Below are positions 33,099-43,387 of a DNA stretch of 64,000 nucleotides, in pieces. How positions within the stretch are numbered: position 1 is the stretch's first letter; every line of letters starts with the position of its first letter. The stretch is taken from the NCBI GenBank assembly GCA_039720395.1, contig CM077827.1, positions 18,463,822-18,527,821 of the forward strand, read 5' to 3'. Source of the stretch: Liquidambar formosana (Eukaryota; Streptophyta; Magnoliopsida; Saxifragales; Altingiaceae). The notes beneath the pieces were generated by a model that saw nothing but the letters and a program-made list of their open reading frames with translations, did not search any database and was not told where the DNA came from. A program made the translations under genes and the position numbers.

Positions 33099-35836
33099 AT
33101 GGATTCAAATGAAGACTCCACTTCAAAGTATCCATTCCTTGACTCAAAGAGTAGATACAAGGCACCAATATATGATGTTCCTCAAGAGAAATTGCTTCTA
33201 GAACCAATGAATCATCTTTCTTTTCTCCATTCCAAGCAAGAGGTAAGCTTACCCATTTTAAACTTTTCTTTGAAATTTTCATTTTTGTTGATTGAAATGC
33301 ATTCCCATGAACTCTCTATGAGTATTCCTAGCAATGTTTGCAATGCCCATTGATTTTGGCAAGGATTGGATGTGAAAAGGATTCAATTTGAAAACTTGGT
33401 GAATAGTGCCCACCAAGTGTTTGATAAAATGCTTGCATGATGAAAATTCATCCAATCTTTGTAAAATTGATGTGCATTGCAAGGCAAAATCATAGGCATT
33501 CATTTCTAATTGATTTTAGAAACAAAACCAAGCATTTTCATGAACTTTGAAAAACAAAGTTTGCTATATTTTTGAAAAACCAATGTTTTCATGAACAAGG
33601 TTTGCTTATTTTTTCCTTAAAAAACTACTTTGGAAAACAAGGTTTGCTTGCTATTTCCTTTGAAAAATCCATGCTTCCATGGTCTTGGAATGCATGGTTT
33701 ACCAATGATCATGAGTTTGAAGAATAAAACCATTGTTTTCATAAACTTTCAAAGCATGGTTTACTTGTTCATGAACTAAAAGACTTGGCTTTTGAAAAGC
33801 CAATTATCAATGCTTGCATATGATTTTTTTTTACACTAACTAGGTGAATAATTCTTCTTGATTAGCCCAACTTCCAAGACCTACGCACAAGGTCTTCGAT
33901 AAAGAATCTTATTGGGTGGTGGAGGCGTATGAAACACACCCAACCTTCCGCAAGAGAATCCATTAAGAAAGCAGGTTTTGGTTGGTTTCTTGACTCCCTA
34001 TGGAATGAACAGTGGGATAGGCAAGCCCTCCTTGCCTTAGCTGAGCTATGGTGGGATACCACCAACACCTTCCACTTCAGTTTTGGGGAGATGACCATGA
34101 CTCCCAAGGATTTCTCGATTATCACCAGTTTAAGCCTTAAAGGAAAGAGGTTGGAATTCTATGGGGATGCCAACACAAATAGTGCTTATCTCCTCACTAT
34201 GTTAGGGATGGATATTGAGGCGGGTTCCCGCAGTGTTAGGAGGACATGGCTATTTGAGAACTTTGCCAACCAAGTAGAAGGTATGGGAGTGGCTCCTGAG
34301 TGCATTACTAGGGCTTTCATGATCTATATGCTCTCCTGCACTCTCTTTGTTGGTGCCAATGACATGGCACAACTGGGATACCTCGCTTCCATGGTAGATG
34401 TGAACAAAATGGGGAGGTATAACTGGGGAGGGGCAGCACTAGCTACTATGTATAGATCCATGTCTGACATGTCTCGAGGTGTTTCCAAGCATTTTGGTGG
34501 GCTCCTATTTGTTTGGGAGGTAAGTAAAAATGTTTAATTTTTAAATTCCTCTCAAACTTGACTTAATTTTAATGCTTTTCTTGAATCTTGACAGATATGG
34601 TATTATGAATACCTGGGACTGTGCCGCCCCGCCCTGGACAATGAGATACAAGAATGGCTAATACTTGGGAATTATGCTCCCACCAAGATAGCTGTGCGTG
34701 CCCCCAATAGGCATGACTATGCCCATGCAAGGGCGTACTTGGCGAGCCTAAATGCTGACATGGTAATTCACCTTCCTCATTCTTTTCTTTCATTCATTTT
34801 TTATTATCTTGCTCATCATTTTTTTTTCAAATTCAACAGGTGGAGTGGAGCCCATGGGGACTGTGGGAGGCTAGGTTGCCTAGGAGGTGTGTGTCCTGTT
34901 TGGAATTGACTGGGAAGAGGGTACTCTTTGAGGGTCCCTCAGGGCGATACTGGTATTTAGGGGAGCGCGTCCTTAGGCAGGTGAAAGGAGGAGTGGATGC
35001 CGCTCTTACCCCTGTCTTGCCTCCCATGAATATGAGGCACACTGACTCTCTGGATGGGGATGAGCTGATGGAAGCTCTGATTAGATGGGATGCTGAGGAG
35101 TTCACCTCGCCCAATACTGACTACATGACTTTCTGCAACCAATTCCTGATGCGGCCTAGAGTCATTGGCTTCCCGCCTCAAGGGGTGAGTCTCTATTCCA
35201 TTCTTTCAATTATCGATTTATACGAGCACTCCTCTTAAACAAATTATCTATTGCAGGGCCGGCGAGCTCGTGGACATAGTTCCACAATAGCGTCCTCCAC
35301 AGGCATGACTCATGGGGATGAGGATTATGAGATGGGGGGAATGGCACAGCCACCTCTCCCAGTACTCGACTGGCAAGTGAATCTATGCAATGGGTTGGAG
35401 TTCATGAAGACTAATATTACTCACCCTGCTTTTGACGAAGTCCCCAGGATTGACCCGAGCTATGAGCATGTAAGCTCTAAGCCTTTTGCTTTCCTGAAAA
35501 CCTCTTTTATCATTTATTAACCATGCTCATCTTTTAGGTTCCCCGAGAGTACGCACAGGAGTGCCTTGAACTCAGCGAGGGATTAAGGCGGGACCTTGTT
35601 AGGATGAGTTTGGCGAACTCTGTGCTAGAAGGACGACTGAATCCTACTGTAAGACATTCCCTTTGTTCATTCCAATCCTAGGAGTTAAAGGCATAACCCT
35701 TCTTTATTAATTGATTTCTTTGCAACAGGTCTCCACACTGCGTCCACCACAACCAATGCCACCCCAAAGGAATCCTCATGCTGGTCGTGGTAGAGGCGAG
35801 TCAAGTAGAAAGAGAAGAACCACGGGAGATCATTAG
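33099..35836 (+). CDS. PMD (plant mobile domain) protein gene, seven exons, antisense in element D
   Basis: Predicted exons: 33099-33242, 33866-34519, 34595-34762, 34840-35184, 35257-35469, 35538-35648 and 35729-35836. All six introns start GT and end AG, all junctions are phase 0, and the frame is open for 580 codons to TAG. The core resembles the MAIN/MAIL1-type plant mobile domain: KKAGFGWFLDSLWNEQWDRQ, then WWDTTNTFHFSFGEMTMTPKDF near residues 110-135, and a helical continuation. The last exons are low in order, ending in Gly/Arg and a basic RKRR stretch. PMD proteins in plants act in nuclear genome maintenance and silencing; the role of an element-borne copy is unknown. It is antisense to D's genomic RNA, so its introns are not removed on transposition. 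Intron 1 is 623 bp, the others 68-80 bp. Confidence 0.82.
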
Positions 35837-36295
35837 ATTAGCTTAACCTCTTGCTTTGTAATCGAATGAAACATCTTTCTTTATGCTTTGTAATCTCTCT
35901 TTGAACATTTGCTTTGGTACTTTGTATGAGACTTTTGGAATTCCATGGTGGTGATTTACTCATATTTTTGTGCAAAAACAAGCTCAAAATAAGCTTCCCA
36001 AGGTCACATAACCATATAGGGGTCAAATTAGGTCAAAAATAGGCAAAACTGGGCAAAATAGGAAAACGGCCTCGGGTGACCACCCGGGGCTGGGCGGCTA
36101 GCCGGCCAAGCCCAGGTGGCTAGCCGCCCAGGCCTGGGTGGTCACTCGAGCCCGAAGCGGAAATCCCACTTTGAATAGGAAACTTCCTATTTTGACGGGT
36201 TTTTTCCTATTTGAACTTGGATTTGTAACCTTTTCCCTATAAAAAAACACATCCAAGAGGTTCCTAAACCTACTTGTATTCATTCATTAGAAATT
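35837..36295 (+). promoter_or_regulatory. Intergenic region and putative promoter of the second antisense gene (element D)
   Basis: Holds the second GC-rich palindromic module at 36071-36150 (arms CTCGGGTGACCACC and GGTGGTCACTCGAG) preceded by 'ggtcaaaaataggcaaaa', text also found before the module in LTR U3 regions (48310-48330). A TATA-like CTATAAAAAAAC is near 36237, about 55 bp before the ATG at 36296. 36150-36296 matches the promoter flank of the antisense ORF in B. Confidence 0.6.
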
Positions 36296-37270
36296 ATGGA
36301 GGCTCTAGACAAATTTTTAGAAGGGTTTTTGAGAGTTATGAGTGCTGAAGCAAAATCTGAGTTCAAGTGCTTTGGCTTGGATCCATTGCTCTCCTTGAGG
36401 CATGTAAAGCTTGAAACGAACCTCTTGACTGCTGCTACATATTTTTGGGATCCCCAAATTCATGTGTTCCGCTTCAACTATGAAGAACTGTGCCCAACCA
36501 TGGAGGAATTCTGCGCGTTGTATGGAGTTTCACCGGTAGGTCCTTTCATACTCCCTACTCCTCGCCCAAGCTTTCTTACTTCTTTTTCCAACCTCCTTGG
36601 GATTCACCCACAATATGCCTCTACGTTTGTAAAGGACCATATGGTTGACTTGATGACATTGGCAACCTCCTTTTTGGCCTACGATAACAAAGGTATTCTG
36701 AATTTTACCTTTCCTATTAAGCATGCACTTGCCTTTTGCCTTATTGGTTGTTTCCTTATTTCAACTGGTACTCCACATGTTCCCATACAAATTTGTGAGT
36801 TGATTCCTCTCCTTGCCAAAGGCCATAACCTGATTCCCATGGTATTAGCTGAAACCTTGAATAGCTTGGATAAAACTCATGAGGACCCAAAGGTTCCTTT
36901 AGGAGGTAGCCCCATTTTGCTGCAAATGTGGTTGATTGAAAGGCTGAATTTCTTATCACCCACTGGCATTACACCATACAAGCCCCAGCATTACTGCCTT
37001 CGCTGCATTGAGTTGCCTGGAAAATTCTAATTGAGGGATTGGCTAGGTTACTTCCAAACCCTTTCATGGAGGAATATCAAGTGGTTCGTCTTCATATGGG
37101 GCTGCAGTGAATGAGTGCTTCTGCGGACTTCTGGATGTGCCATGGTGAGACTCATAGGACTGCGGTCTACTTCTTTCTATTGGCCTTCAAGGGTTCTCCG
37201 TCAGATGGGTGCCATGCAAACCATACCCACTTCCTTGAAAGGTGACTATCCTGTAGTGCCTGGGGGTCTT
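36296..37270 (+). pseudogene. Antisense DUF7745/PMD-related ORF of element D, truncated
   Basis: Close homologue of the antisense ORF of B (starts MEALDKFLEGFLRVMSAEAK), open for 244 codons. It then has TAA at 37028 and TGA at 37112, where B has sense codons TCA and CAG. Homology stops at 37270, within the codons for VVPGGL, where copia sequence begins. The C-terminal ~100 residues, including the basic helix, are missing. Confidence 0.88.
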
Positions 37271-37594
37271 TTCTTGAAAAAGAGTTTATTCAAGAAGGAG
37301 ATAACAACAGGAAAATAGAACTCAAAGAGTTTTCTAATGAGACACAAACCAACATTGATGCAACCCCTATCCCTGTTGAGATAGAACCCGTTATTGTACC
37401 ATGATTGTACAAAGGGTTAGTGGGAGTGCGATCACATTTATGGTCCTATCAGTGAATGACGTTCTACTTATTAGGGAATAGTGTAGAGACGTTGTCAAAA
37501 GTGAAAGATTGGTTTTTCACAAAGTTTCTTCATAAAAGATTTGGAAGAAACATCCTATATTCTAGGAATAGAGGTCTATAGAGATAGATCTAAA

Positions 37595-38290
37595 GGATGC
37601 TAAGTCTCTCCCAATCAAAGTACATAGACAAGATTTTGAAAGAGTTCAAAATGCATGATTCCAAAAGGAGGTCTAATTCCTGTCAGACATGGAATCAAGT
37701 TGTCTATAACTAAAAGACCAGATATCAGTTTTGCTGTAAATGTTACGAGCAGATATCAGGCAGACCCAGATGAGGAACACTGGGAAGCAGTCAAGGCTAT
37801 CCTTAAGTTCTTGAGAAGAACTAAAGGACCTATCCCTTGCCTATGGAGAAAGAAACTTGAAATGGTTGGTAGAACGGATTCAGATTTTCAATCTGACGAT
37901 GATGATAGGAGATCAACATCGAGGTATGTTCTCACCTTAAATGGTGGAGCTGTAAATTTGAGTGCATTGCTGCATGTTTGGATGAGTAAGTTCATTGCAG
38001 AACTAGGAGTGGTTCCTAACATTGAGAAGCCTTTACTATTGTTTTTGTGACAACAATAAGGCTAGTGCTCAAGACAAGGATCCACGGTCTCATCAAAAGT
38101 CCAAACTTTAAGCGGCGATTCCAAGTGATTAGAGAGATCATTGGAAGAGATGACATATACATATAGAAGTTTAATACAACAGAGAATAAAGAAGACCCCT
38201 TCACTAAAGCTATGACCCAAGTGTGTTGGATCACCATCCACAGGATATGAGTATGAGATACATGGTGGATTGGCTATAGTGCAAGTGGGA
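37595..38290 (+). pseudogene. copia RT end and RNase H remnant (left copy)
   Basis: Readable pieces include the RT tail (SQSKYIDK-like and RPDISFAVNVTSRYQADPDEEHWEAVKAILKFLRRTKG over 37710-37830) and RNase H remnants (WMSKFIAEL, DNNKA and ENKEDPFTKA in shifting frames). Several stops and frameshifts are present between 38045 and 38230. Not functional. Confidence 0.85.
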
Positions 38291-38293
38291 GAT

Positions 38294-39962
38294 TGTTAGG
38301 ATTATGCCCTAGAGCCAATCATAGAGATGATTGTTTAGGGATTAGGAACAATCAATTGATTTCATTTATGTATGTCACATTTATTATTGATTTAATAAAA
38401 GGGCTTATTCTATTATGTTTATATGCATCATTTATATTTACATAATATGTCCATGGAGTTAGAGTTGAGAATATGAAATTACAGAGGGTTGTAATTTTGA
38501 GACTCTAAATATATCTCTGTACTAAACTCCTAAATCATTCCTAGTTGAAGGTTCACTATGATGGATAGTAATGAACCATAGGACTAGCACTTGTTAGATT
38601 GACTCTATAGGAGGATAGCTAGTCTCAAGCTATTTGTGTGGAGACACTACAACCAACAAGTGGGTGCCTATTATCAGAATAGGTACACTGAATGTGACCA
38701 AAGATATGAGATAAACTGAATGGAGTTTTAACCTGCCTGTCAATCAGTTTCTCATTGTTATAGTGGTACAAGTAATCCTTAGACCTGAGACACCATGGTT
38801 GTCTTATGCATGTAGCTTTAGAAGTTTGATAACACTAAGTGCAGATCCTATTCAGGGGTCTATAAGGGTGTTCATTGGCCCTTCTGCTATATGTGTGAAG
38901 GCATGTGAGTGATCAACAAGGAATCCATCACTCTCAGGAAAAAGGGAGTGAATGTCTCATACAGCATTCATTGAATATAACTCATTAAATCCATGGGCCC
39001 ATGGTAGAATGAATATGGAAAGGAGTTTCCATAAGTTCATCATTGAGTTGATATTAATGAATGAGTATAAAGTAATTGAACTAGGGACTTGACAGACTTC
39101 CATGTCCTATTAGTTCAATTGGAGACATTGTGTTGATGGAAGGATGGAATTGTAACCTGTAAACTATAACAGAAGGGTTCTTTGTAAATGACTATTCACC
39201 TCATTAAGGACCACACCATGAGCCATATGCTAGGTGTTACTCATGGTTAGTAGAAGCCCTAATTGATATAAATGAGTTATAATCAATTAGGGAATTGAAA
39301 GGAGTTTCAATTAGACCCTTAATGGAAAGTGTTCCATTGTGCACAACTTGTGCTGTTCCTACTACTTGATGATGTGAACCCAATGGGTCACACACTGATC
39401 ATGCTAAGAGAGCTTGATTGTCTATGAGAGAAAGGGTATAAGTGATTAAAGAAAAGTTCTTTAAGGGGCTAATTTGTATTTGATGCAAACTAGTGGGCTA
39501 ATTGTGTAATTAAGAGTAATTACACAAATTAGATTAGGGTTTGGAATCCCCCCTTGGCCGGCCCTAGTTGGAGGCTATTTAAAGCCTCTTATGATGTGAT
39601 GACATCATCACTTAATGCACTCTTGGAGGCTCCCAAGTGCTGGCCGAAAATTTCACAGCCCTCCCTCTCTCTCTCTCCCTCTTCTCCACCTCTAGCAACC
39701 CTAAGGAAGAAGAAGGAAGGGACAACTTGCTCAAGCTAGGTGTGGATACTGTTGGAGGCAGTGCACTTGGACTGCTCAATCAGAAGACAAAGCTTGGAGC
39801 ATAAAGGAGAAGACTTGAATCAACTGTAAGTAATTCTACCCACTTCTAGTTAGGGTTTATGGTTTTTGTATTAAGCATAATTAAGATTCATGGGTTTGGG
39901 AATCATAGGAAAAATTTTAAATTCCGCCTTTGTATTTTTCCTCTCTAGTTTGATTCCCAACA
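38294..39962 (+). repeat. copia 3' LTR (left copy), 1669 bp
   Basis: Begins TGTTAGGATTATGCCC after the purine tract AGTGGGAGAT and ends TTGATTCCCAACA. Roughly 95% alike, by eye, to the inverted LTR at 40320-42019. It contains a microsatellite-like CT-rich stretch at 39660-39690. The ORF at 39554-39739 in it is taken as chance. Confidence 0.88.
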
Positions 39963-40319
39963 CCAGGTAGGCATGGTAGGGCAACAACTTCTCATCTCAA
40001 GTTTTCCATTCCCCTTTTATCTGACAAATGATTAGCGCCGAGTCCCCGAACACTTCCAATTCTTTGATCCCCAATTCAAGTGCGGCTTCCAATGCTAGGA
40101 TGCAGGCCTCATACTCAGCAATGTTGTTGGTGGCTTCAAACCCCAACTTGACCGCCAACGGTGTAAATGCCTCTTCAGGTGAGACCAGCAGGACTCCTAT
40201 CCCATAACCTTTCTTATTGGCTGCCCCATCGAAGTATACTCTCCAAGTTTTTCTACCAATCTCTAGCACGTCCTCATCTGGGAATTGATCGTTGAACGGA
40301 GCGGATGATGACACAGGAC
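39963..40319 (-). pseudogene. Fragment of the second RNase H of element D pol
   Basis: Reverse-strand piece matching B 11664-12020: from PVSSSAPFNDQFPDEDVLE through YFDGAANKKGYGIGVLL, AEYEACILALEAALEL and FGDSALIICQIKGEWKT to the 'YHAYL' region. It is open and very close to B. It is bounded exactly by the ends of two copia LTRs (39962 and 40320). Orientation and similarity make it the continuation of element D. Confidence 0.88.
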
Positions 40320-42019
40320 TGTTGGGAATCGAACTAGGGAGGAAAACTACAAAGGGCGGAATTAAAATTTTCCTACGATTCCCAAACCCATGAATCCGAT
40401 TATGCATAATACAAAAACATAAACCCTAACTACCGAGAGAGTTGGGATTACTTACAGTTGATTAATGTCTTCTCCTTTATACTCCAAGCTTTGTCTTCTC
40501 CTTTTTGCTCCAAGCTTTGTCTCTGGACAGCGGTGAATGAGCAGCCCAAGTGTGCTACCTCCAACGGTATCCACACCTAGCTAGAGCTTGATGTCCTTTC
40601 CTTCTTTCCCTTGTTGATGCTAGAGTAGGAGAAGAGAGGAGAGAAAGAGAGAGAGAGGTGAAATTTTCGGCCAGCACTTGGGAGCCTCCAAGAGTGCTTC
40701 AAGTGATGATGTCATCACATCATAAAAGGCTTTAAATAGCCTCCAACTAGGGCCGGCCAAGGGGGGTCTTCTAACCCTAATGGGTTTTGTGTAATTACTC
40801 CTAATTACACAATAACCCCTCTAATTTATATCCTATATAAATTTGCCCCTTAAGAACAATTCTTTATTCACTTATACCCTTTCTCTCATAGACTATCAAG
40901 CTCTCTTAGCATGATCAGTGTGTGACCCATTGGGTTCACATCATCAAGTAGTAGGAACAGCACAAGTTGTGCACAATGGAACACTTTCCATTAAGAGTCT
41001 AATTGGAACTCCTTCTAATTCCCTAATTGATTATAACTCATTTATATCAATTAGGGCTTCTACTAACCATGAGTAACACCTAGCATATGGCTCATGGTGT
41101 GGTCCTTAATGAGGTGAATAGTCATTTACAAAGAACCCTTCTGTTATAGTTTATAGGTTACAATTCCATCCTTCCATCAACTCAATGTCTCCAATTGAAC
41201 TAATAGGACATGGAAGTCTGTCAAGTCCCTAGTTCAATTACTTTATACTCATTCATTAATATCAACTCAATGATGAACTTATGGAAACTCCTTTCCATAT
41301 TCATTCTACCATGGGCCCATGGATTTAATAAGTTATATTCAATGAATGCTATATGAGACATTCACTCCCTTTTTCCTGAGAGTGATGGATTCCTTGTTGA
41401 TCACTCACATGCCTTCACACACATAGCAGTAGGGCCAATGAACACCCTTACAGACCCTTGAATAGGATCTGCACTTAGTGTTATCAAACTTCTAAAGCTA
41501 CATGCATAAGACAACCATGGTGTCTCAGGTCTAAGGATTACTTGTACCACTATAACAATGAGAAACTGATTGACAGGCAGGTTAAAACTCCATTCAGTTT
41601 ATCTCATATCTTTGGTCACATTCAGTGTACCTATTCTTATAATAGGCACCCACTTGTTGGTTGTAGTGTCTCCACACAAATAGCTTGAGACTAGCTATCC
41701 TCCTATAGAGTCAACCTAACAAGTGCTAGTCCTATGGTTCATTACTGTCCATCATAGTGAACCTTCAACTAGGAATGTTTTAGGAGTTTAGTACAGAGAT
41801 ATATTTACAGTCTCAAAATTACAACCCTTTGTAATTTCATATTCTCAACTCTAACTCCATGGACATATTATGTAAATATAAATGATGCATATAAACATAA
41901 TAGAATAAGCCTTTTTATTAAATCAATAATAAATGTGACATATATAAATGAAATCAATTTATTGTTCCTAATCCCTAAACAATCATCTCCATGATTGGCT
42001 TTAGGGCATAATCCTAACA
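40320..42019 (-). repeat. copia 3' LTR (right copy), inverted, 1700 bp
   Basis: Begins TGTTGGGAATCGAAC and ends ATCCTAACA, followed by the reversed purine tract ATCTCCCACTTGC. Flanked on the left by D sequence ending AGGAC. Confidence 0.88.
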
Positions 42020-43387
42020 ATCTCCCACTTGCACTATAGCCAATCCACCATGTATCTCATACCCATATCCTGTCGGTGGTGATCCAACACACTTGGGTTA
42101 TAGCCTTAGTGAAGGGGTATTCTTTATTCTCTGTTGTATTAAACTTCTATATGTATATGTCATCTCTTCCAATGATCTCTCCAATCACTTGGAATCGCCG
42201 CTTAAAGTTTGGACTTTTGATGAGACCGTGGATCCTTGTCTTGAGCCCTAGCCTTATTGTTGTCACAAAAACAATAGTAAAGGCTTCTCAATGTTAGGAA
42301 CCACTCCTAGTTCTGCAATGAACTTACTCATCCAAACATGCAGCAATGCGCTCAAATTTACAGCTCCACCATTTAAGGTGAGAACATACCTCGATGTTGA
42401 TCTCCTATCATCATCGTCAGATTAAAATCTGAATCCGTTATACCAACCATTTCTAAGTTTCTTTCTCCAAAGACAAAGCATGGGTCCTTAGTTCTTCTCA
42501 AGTACTTAAGGATAGCTTTGACTTCTTCCCAGTATACCTTATCTGGGTCTACCTGATATCTGCTCGTAACCTTTACAGCAAAACTGATATCTGGTAATGT
42601 ACACAGCATGGCATGTGCTTTTAGACAACTTGATTTTATGTCTGACAGGAATTAGACTTCTCTTGGAATCAAGCATTTTGAACCCATTCAAAATCTTGTC
42701 TATGTACTTCGATTGGGAGAGACTTAGCATCCTTTAGATCTATCTCTATAGACCCCTATTCCTAGAATATAGGATGCTTCTTCCAAATCTTTTATGGAGA
42801 AACTTTGTGAAAAACTAATTTTTCACTGTTGACAACGTCTCTACATTATTCCCTAATAAGTAGAACGTCATTCACTTATAGGACCAAAATATGATCGCAC
42901 TCCCACTAACCCTTTGTACAATCATGGTACAATTATGGGTTCTGTCTCAACAGGGACAGGGGTTGCATCAATGTTGGTTTGTGTCTCATTAGACAACTCT
43001 TTGAGTTCTATTTTCCTGTTGTTATCTCCTTCTTGAATAAACTCTTTTTCAAGAAAGATTGAAAACTTACAAACAAAACACCTTTTGTTAATCAGGATAA
43101 TAGATATGATATCCTAAACTCCTTTTAGGATAATACACAAACCTACATTTAAGTTATCTTGATTTCCAATTTTGTTGCATTATATGTCTCTACATATGTA
43201 GTGCAACCCCATACCTTAACATGCTTAAGGTTTGGTGCTTCCCTTTCCATATCTCATATGTGTTTAGGGACAGCCTTGGTTTTGAACTCTATTTCACAGG
43301 TACGTGGCAATTCTAGGGCACATCCTAACAAGGATAATATTAGGTCGTTGTAACTTATTATGGACCTAACCATATCCAATAAGGTTC
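42020..43387 (-). pseudogene. copia RNase H, RT tail and integrase remnants (right copy)
   Basis: Minus-strand readings include the RT tail (LSQSKYIDKILNGFKMLDSKR and DISFAVKVTSRYQVDPDKVYWEEVKAILKYLRRTKDP, 42450-42730), a linker with stops, an integrase-downstream 'WKGKHQTLSM' stretch near 43220, and the start of RTLLDMVRS at 43340-43387, which joins the piece beyond solo LTR 43388-46554. Frames are broken repeatedly. Confidence 0.8.

Larger units (their letters stand above)
37268..39962 (+). mobile_element. 5'-truncated Ty1/copia fragment (left copy)
   Basis: Starts within the RT region and runs through RNase H, polypurine tract (38281-38293) and a complete 3' LTR (38294-39962). It is an inverted homologue of 40320-43060. 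The protein type is TNT1-94-like. Its 5' part and 5' LTR are absent, together with the adjoining part of D, so one deletion probably removed both. Confidence 0.85.
28259..40319 (-). mobile_element. Element D: inverted Tat/Ogre element, partial and rearranged
   Basis: From low to high coordinate, that is from its 3' end: 3' LTR 28259-30947, polypurine tract, hairpin array, GC module, seven-exon PMD gene, second GC module, antisense ORF (to 37270), then a copia fragment, then 39963-40319 of the second RNase H in the same orientation. The stretch equal to B 12020-14105 (integrase and end of the antisense ORF) is missing where the copia fragment sits. RT, protease, gag and the 5' LTR are not in the window. 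It was inserted into A's antisense ORF; the 5-bp flank is GATCC, but the partner flank is absent, so the duplication is unconfirmed. Confidence 0.8.

Noticed and set aside
33929..34537. Single-exon 202-codon gene in place of the seven-exon PMD gene
   Set aside because: The frame is open upstream to an AG at 33865 and ends at a GTAAGT donor. Joining all GT-AG exons gives one phase-0 frame of 580 codons, and the E gene has the same plan.
39554..39739. 61-codon ORF in the copia LTR
   Set aside because: The serine- and leucine-rich translation follows from a CT-rich microsatellite. The corresponding region of the inverted LTR does not keep it.
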